Below are positions 27,883 to 29,964 of a stretch of 29,964 bases of DNA, one piece after another. A model generated the notes under the pieces. It saw only the letters and a program-made list of their open reading frames with translations, was not told the origin of the DNA and did no database searches. The translations under genes and the position numbers were made by a program. Source of the stretch: Selaginella moellendorffii (taxonomy: Eukaryota; Streptophyta; Lycopodiopsida; Selaginellales; Selaginellaceae); the NCBI RefSeq assembly GCF_000143415.4, contig NW_003314304.1:1203846-1233809 (forward strand), read 5' to 3'. Every line of letters begins with the position of its first letter. Position 1 is the first letter of the stretch.

Positions 27883-28109
27883 TGTTAGGCACTTGCTTAA
27901 GCTAATAGGCTGGTTAACCCTAACTGTGGTTTATGTGGTTTGAGGCCTTAACCTGCCATGTAGGAAAAGGCCATCAAAAGGATAACAAGAAGAGTTTTTC
28001 AGTGGAGAGCAGGAAGATAGACAGTTCTCTACGAGTGACAGAGTTGGTCTCTGTGCTTGTCTTTGACTGTTTGGTTTAGTGGGATAATCTTGTGATCACG
28101 GTTCCCAGG
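27883..28109 (+). repeat. Candidate 3' LTR, internally deleted
   Basis: It begins TGTTAGGCACTTGC directly after the purine tract and ends near GGTTCCCAGG, about 227 bp. Relative to the left copy it lacks the TATA region and part of the later half. Confidence 0.6.
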
Positions 28110-28500
28110 ACCTGGATTCTAGGGGATGATGCTGTGACAGGTTCCAAAATATAACTGAATAGAGACGCCAATCTACTTCAGTGGCAGAAAAATCCCGAAC
28201 TTGAAGTCATCACATCACCAAACATGCCTGAGCATGATCTCTAAAACGTGAACATTCACTTCCATAAATACAGCATATCTCACAGAATCTTTCTGGCATG
28301 AAATCTATCGATGGTTCCAGATGGCAAGAAAAGCAGTTCTACGTCAACAGAAAAGCAAGAGGATAAGAGTGAATTAAATTCATGAGAAACGGACATTCTA
28401 GATTCACAAATATTATTCCTGGATCTTTCCTTTCATCAACATAATCCAAAGAGTTTTCTAAATTCATAGTTTGGGGTGAATTAAAATAGTATTTTGGATT
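28110..28500. other. AT-rich DNA, no gene seen
   Basis: Nothing recognisable apart from a short ATG frame near 28320 (about 18 codons, basic). Confidence 0.45.
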
Positions 28501-28502
28501 AG

Positions 28503-29018
28503 ATGCTTACGAATAATACCAACAAAGAATTAGCATTGAACTCCTCAGTTCAATTCACATTAAACATTCCTAATGAGATTCACAATATCTTCTCTGGTGA
28601 TTTAATCAAAATGCTACGAAAGTATTCTATTACATGGAGATACAGGGTTTTCAAAAGATATGAGCTAGTACTAACAAGCAAATATTGATTATGAAAAAAC
28701 CGAACAATGGAAATGGAGAGGAAGGTGGAAACAAAATTTCAGTTCTTACAAAAGAGATATGAAATTCGTGGTATCTAAAGAATATATTACTCAAAATTTG
28801 CCAATACCTCCACATACATGGATGACACTTCAGTGATTTACGCTCCATCATTCAACAAGCAACCGGAAACAGAAGAAATCATTTTGTGGCTTTATCCATT
28901 ATCAGTACTTGATCTCACGAATGAAACCAAAGTAAACGAAAATGGATGCATTACACTAATGTTTCTGCAAGCAAAAAGTACAATGCTGAGACAAAAAATT
29001 TTGGATAAGAAAATATGA
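28503..29018 (+). pseudogene. AT-rich broken coding region, unidentified
   Basis: Three consecutive plus-strand segments in different frames read like one decayed protein. The first (28503-28688) contains FTLNIPNEIHNIFSGDLIK and a basic ITWRYRVFKRYE. The second (about 28682-28830) contains TEQWKWRGRWKQNFSSYKRD and LPIPPHTWMTL. The third (28818-29018) contains EEIILWLYPLSVLDL and ends in a basic helix. The use of A-rich codons and many charged and aromatic residues is unlike the neighbouring SAP gene. No family is recognised; a captured viral or organellar-like fragment is possible but not shown. Confidence 0.3.
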
Positions 29019-29700
29019 TAACAGACAAAAGTTTCCATTTGAGGTGATTAAATATCTAGTTCTGGCATCAAACAGGCCAATTAAAACATCATATCAGGTG
29101 ATTAGCTCTCAATTTTCCTTGATATTATATGTCTGAAATAATAATGAGGATATAATCAGTCATATTCAGAAAATTATAGAAGAACGGCTTCAATTACGCT
29201 AATCTCAAGTGAACATTGGAAACATAATCATTAGACAGAGCTAAGACGGACATGAATACTATCCAAGAATTTTTAGGTAATCAAAATAAGAAACATTTTT
29301 TCACAATACATCTACTATGTCATTACAGAATTGATTAAATTCGACGAAAAAAAGGAACATGAATACAGAATCACCTATGTGGGACAGAGGTGGGTGACAG
29401 AAGGAAATCAACGTGAAAATTCAGAAAAGGCCTAGAAGGGTATTTAGCAGAATAAATCATAAAAAAAATAAAATAAAAAAATAAAGGAAGTAATATGTGT
29501 TTATAACAAAAATTAAGGGATGAGAATTAAAATTAATAAGTATATTGACGGAATCTATCTAGGGCTTCTGGAAAGAGCGACAAGGCATCATAAGCGACCA
29601 ACAACAAGGAAAGTGGAGCCAGGCTTAGCTGGGAATGTTTGTGTTGAATGCTTCAGCTGACTTAGAAGCCAGTGGTGCTTCCTCTTTTTTTCCTGTTAAC
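29019..29700. other. AT-rich DNA with an A-rich tract, no gene seen
   Basis: An A-rich low-complexity run lies at about 29458-29484. No coding frame or RNA gene was seen. Confidence 0.5.
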
Positions 29701-29725
29701 TTCACACAATTTCACACTGTTTCAG

Positions 29726-29964
29726 GTAGTGAAGAGAAAATTTACCCCGCAACATCTACTGAGGCAACATAGTCGCAAATGTTCCGAAGAGGTTCGTTGC
29801 ATGGTTTTTTATAACTTTAGTTGCAAAAGTCTCATGCATCAAGTATGTTATTTGGAGCTCCTCTTGCTAGCACTGCAGCTGCAGCAAGTCCTCAGCAAGC
29901 AGCAGACATGCTGGAAAATCCAGGAAAAGGCTCTCAAGGTAATTTGGTTACACATTCGAAAGTA
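29726..29964 (+). CDS. Possible 5' exon of a gene running off the right edge
   Basis: A pyrimidine-rich CACACTGTTTCAG acceptor-like site ends at 29725. After a leader with short upstream frames, ATG 29845 opens a frame with an Ala/Gln/Ser-rich start (MLFGAPLASTAAAASPQQAA, then DMLENPGKGSQ) that reaches the end of the window. A CAAG|GTAATT donor-like site lies at 29939, so the exon may end there. The N-terminus looks like a disordered leader. The protein is not recognised, and the 5' UTR exon is inference. Confidence 0.35.

Larger units (their letters stand above)
26720..28109 (+). mobile_element. Small non-autonomous LTR-type element (TRIM-like)
   Basis: Two related direct repeats, 26720 to about 27092 and 27883 to about 28109, both begin TGTTA and share CTTAAGCTAA[CT]AGGCTGG, ACTGTGGTTTATGTGGTTT, GAGTTTTTCAGTGGAGAGCA and end near GGTTCCCAGG. 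The right copy is shorter by internal deletions. A purine-rich tract AGGGGAAGGA lies directly before the right copy, as a polypurine tract should. The left copy has a TATA box (TTATAAAAGG near 26838). The 0.8-kb interior has no coding capacity. A primer-binding site and target duplication were not confirmed. Confidence 0.7.

Noticed and set aside
29458-29484. A-rich run as the poly(A) tail of a retroposed gene
   Set aside because: No coding or SINE-like sequence precedes it and no flanking duplication was seen.

Overview
The window looks like repeat-rich nuclear DNA of a streptophyte (a plant or a charophyte-type green alga). The evidence is a truncated 18S rRNA gene with streptophyte-like sequence, decayed exons of a plant-type (type II) proton-pumping pyrophosphatase with GT-AG introns, a Ty3/gypsy chromovirus, hAT transposase remnants, and AT-rich intergenic DNA. 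The group cannot be fixed from this window. Almost all recognisable content is mobile or broken; only one gene looks intact.

Layout. 1-5050: an unidentified multi-ORF retroelement with a Cys-rich ORF, Arg-rich ORFs and a 793-residue Gag-like protein with two zinc knuckles, but no protease, reverse transcriptase or integrase; a hairpin, TGACG motif and TATA box follow. 5051-6679: 18S rRNA pseudogene on the minus strand, interrupted by a 303-bp insert flanked by a 34-bp direct repeat. 6680-8832: AT-rich, no gene seen. 8833-15060: a decayed chromovirus on the minus strand (LTR start to LTR start) plus a second, inverted partial copy on the plus strand. Together they form a roughly 1.47-kb-arm inverted repeat whose arms differ only by seven CpG transitions and one 7-bp indel. 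15061-15212: a dense cluster of palindromes. 15338-16806: a hAT (BED/DUF659) transposase pseudogene. 16895-17590: a degenerate relative of the first Gag. 17597-19009: an H+-pyrophosphatase pseudogene carrying a 635-bp hAT-like insertion with 18-bp terminal inverted repeats and an exact 8-bp target duplication.

19010-24180 is AT-rich, with weak exon-like fragments and a small insertion with 13-bp flanking repeats. 23320-24065 holds a decayed coding region on the minus strand. 24250-25884 is the best candidate for a working gene: a GC-richer, SAP-domain protein with a possible 48-nt intron near its start. 26440-28109 is a coding relic interrupted by a small LTR-type element. The right end holds AT-rich broken ORFs and a possible first coding exon at 29845.

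The features are better read as layered insertion and decay than as a cooperating system. The main novelty candidates are the gag-only multi-ORF element, the inverted chromovirus duplication with its 12-bp junction repeat, and the insertion in the rRNA sequence. No prokaryotic features, CRISPR arrays or convincing tRNA genes were seen.
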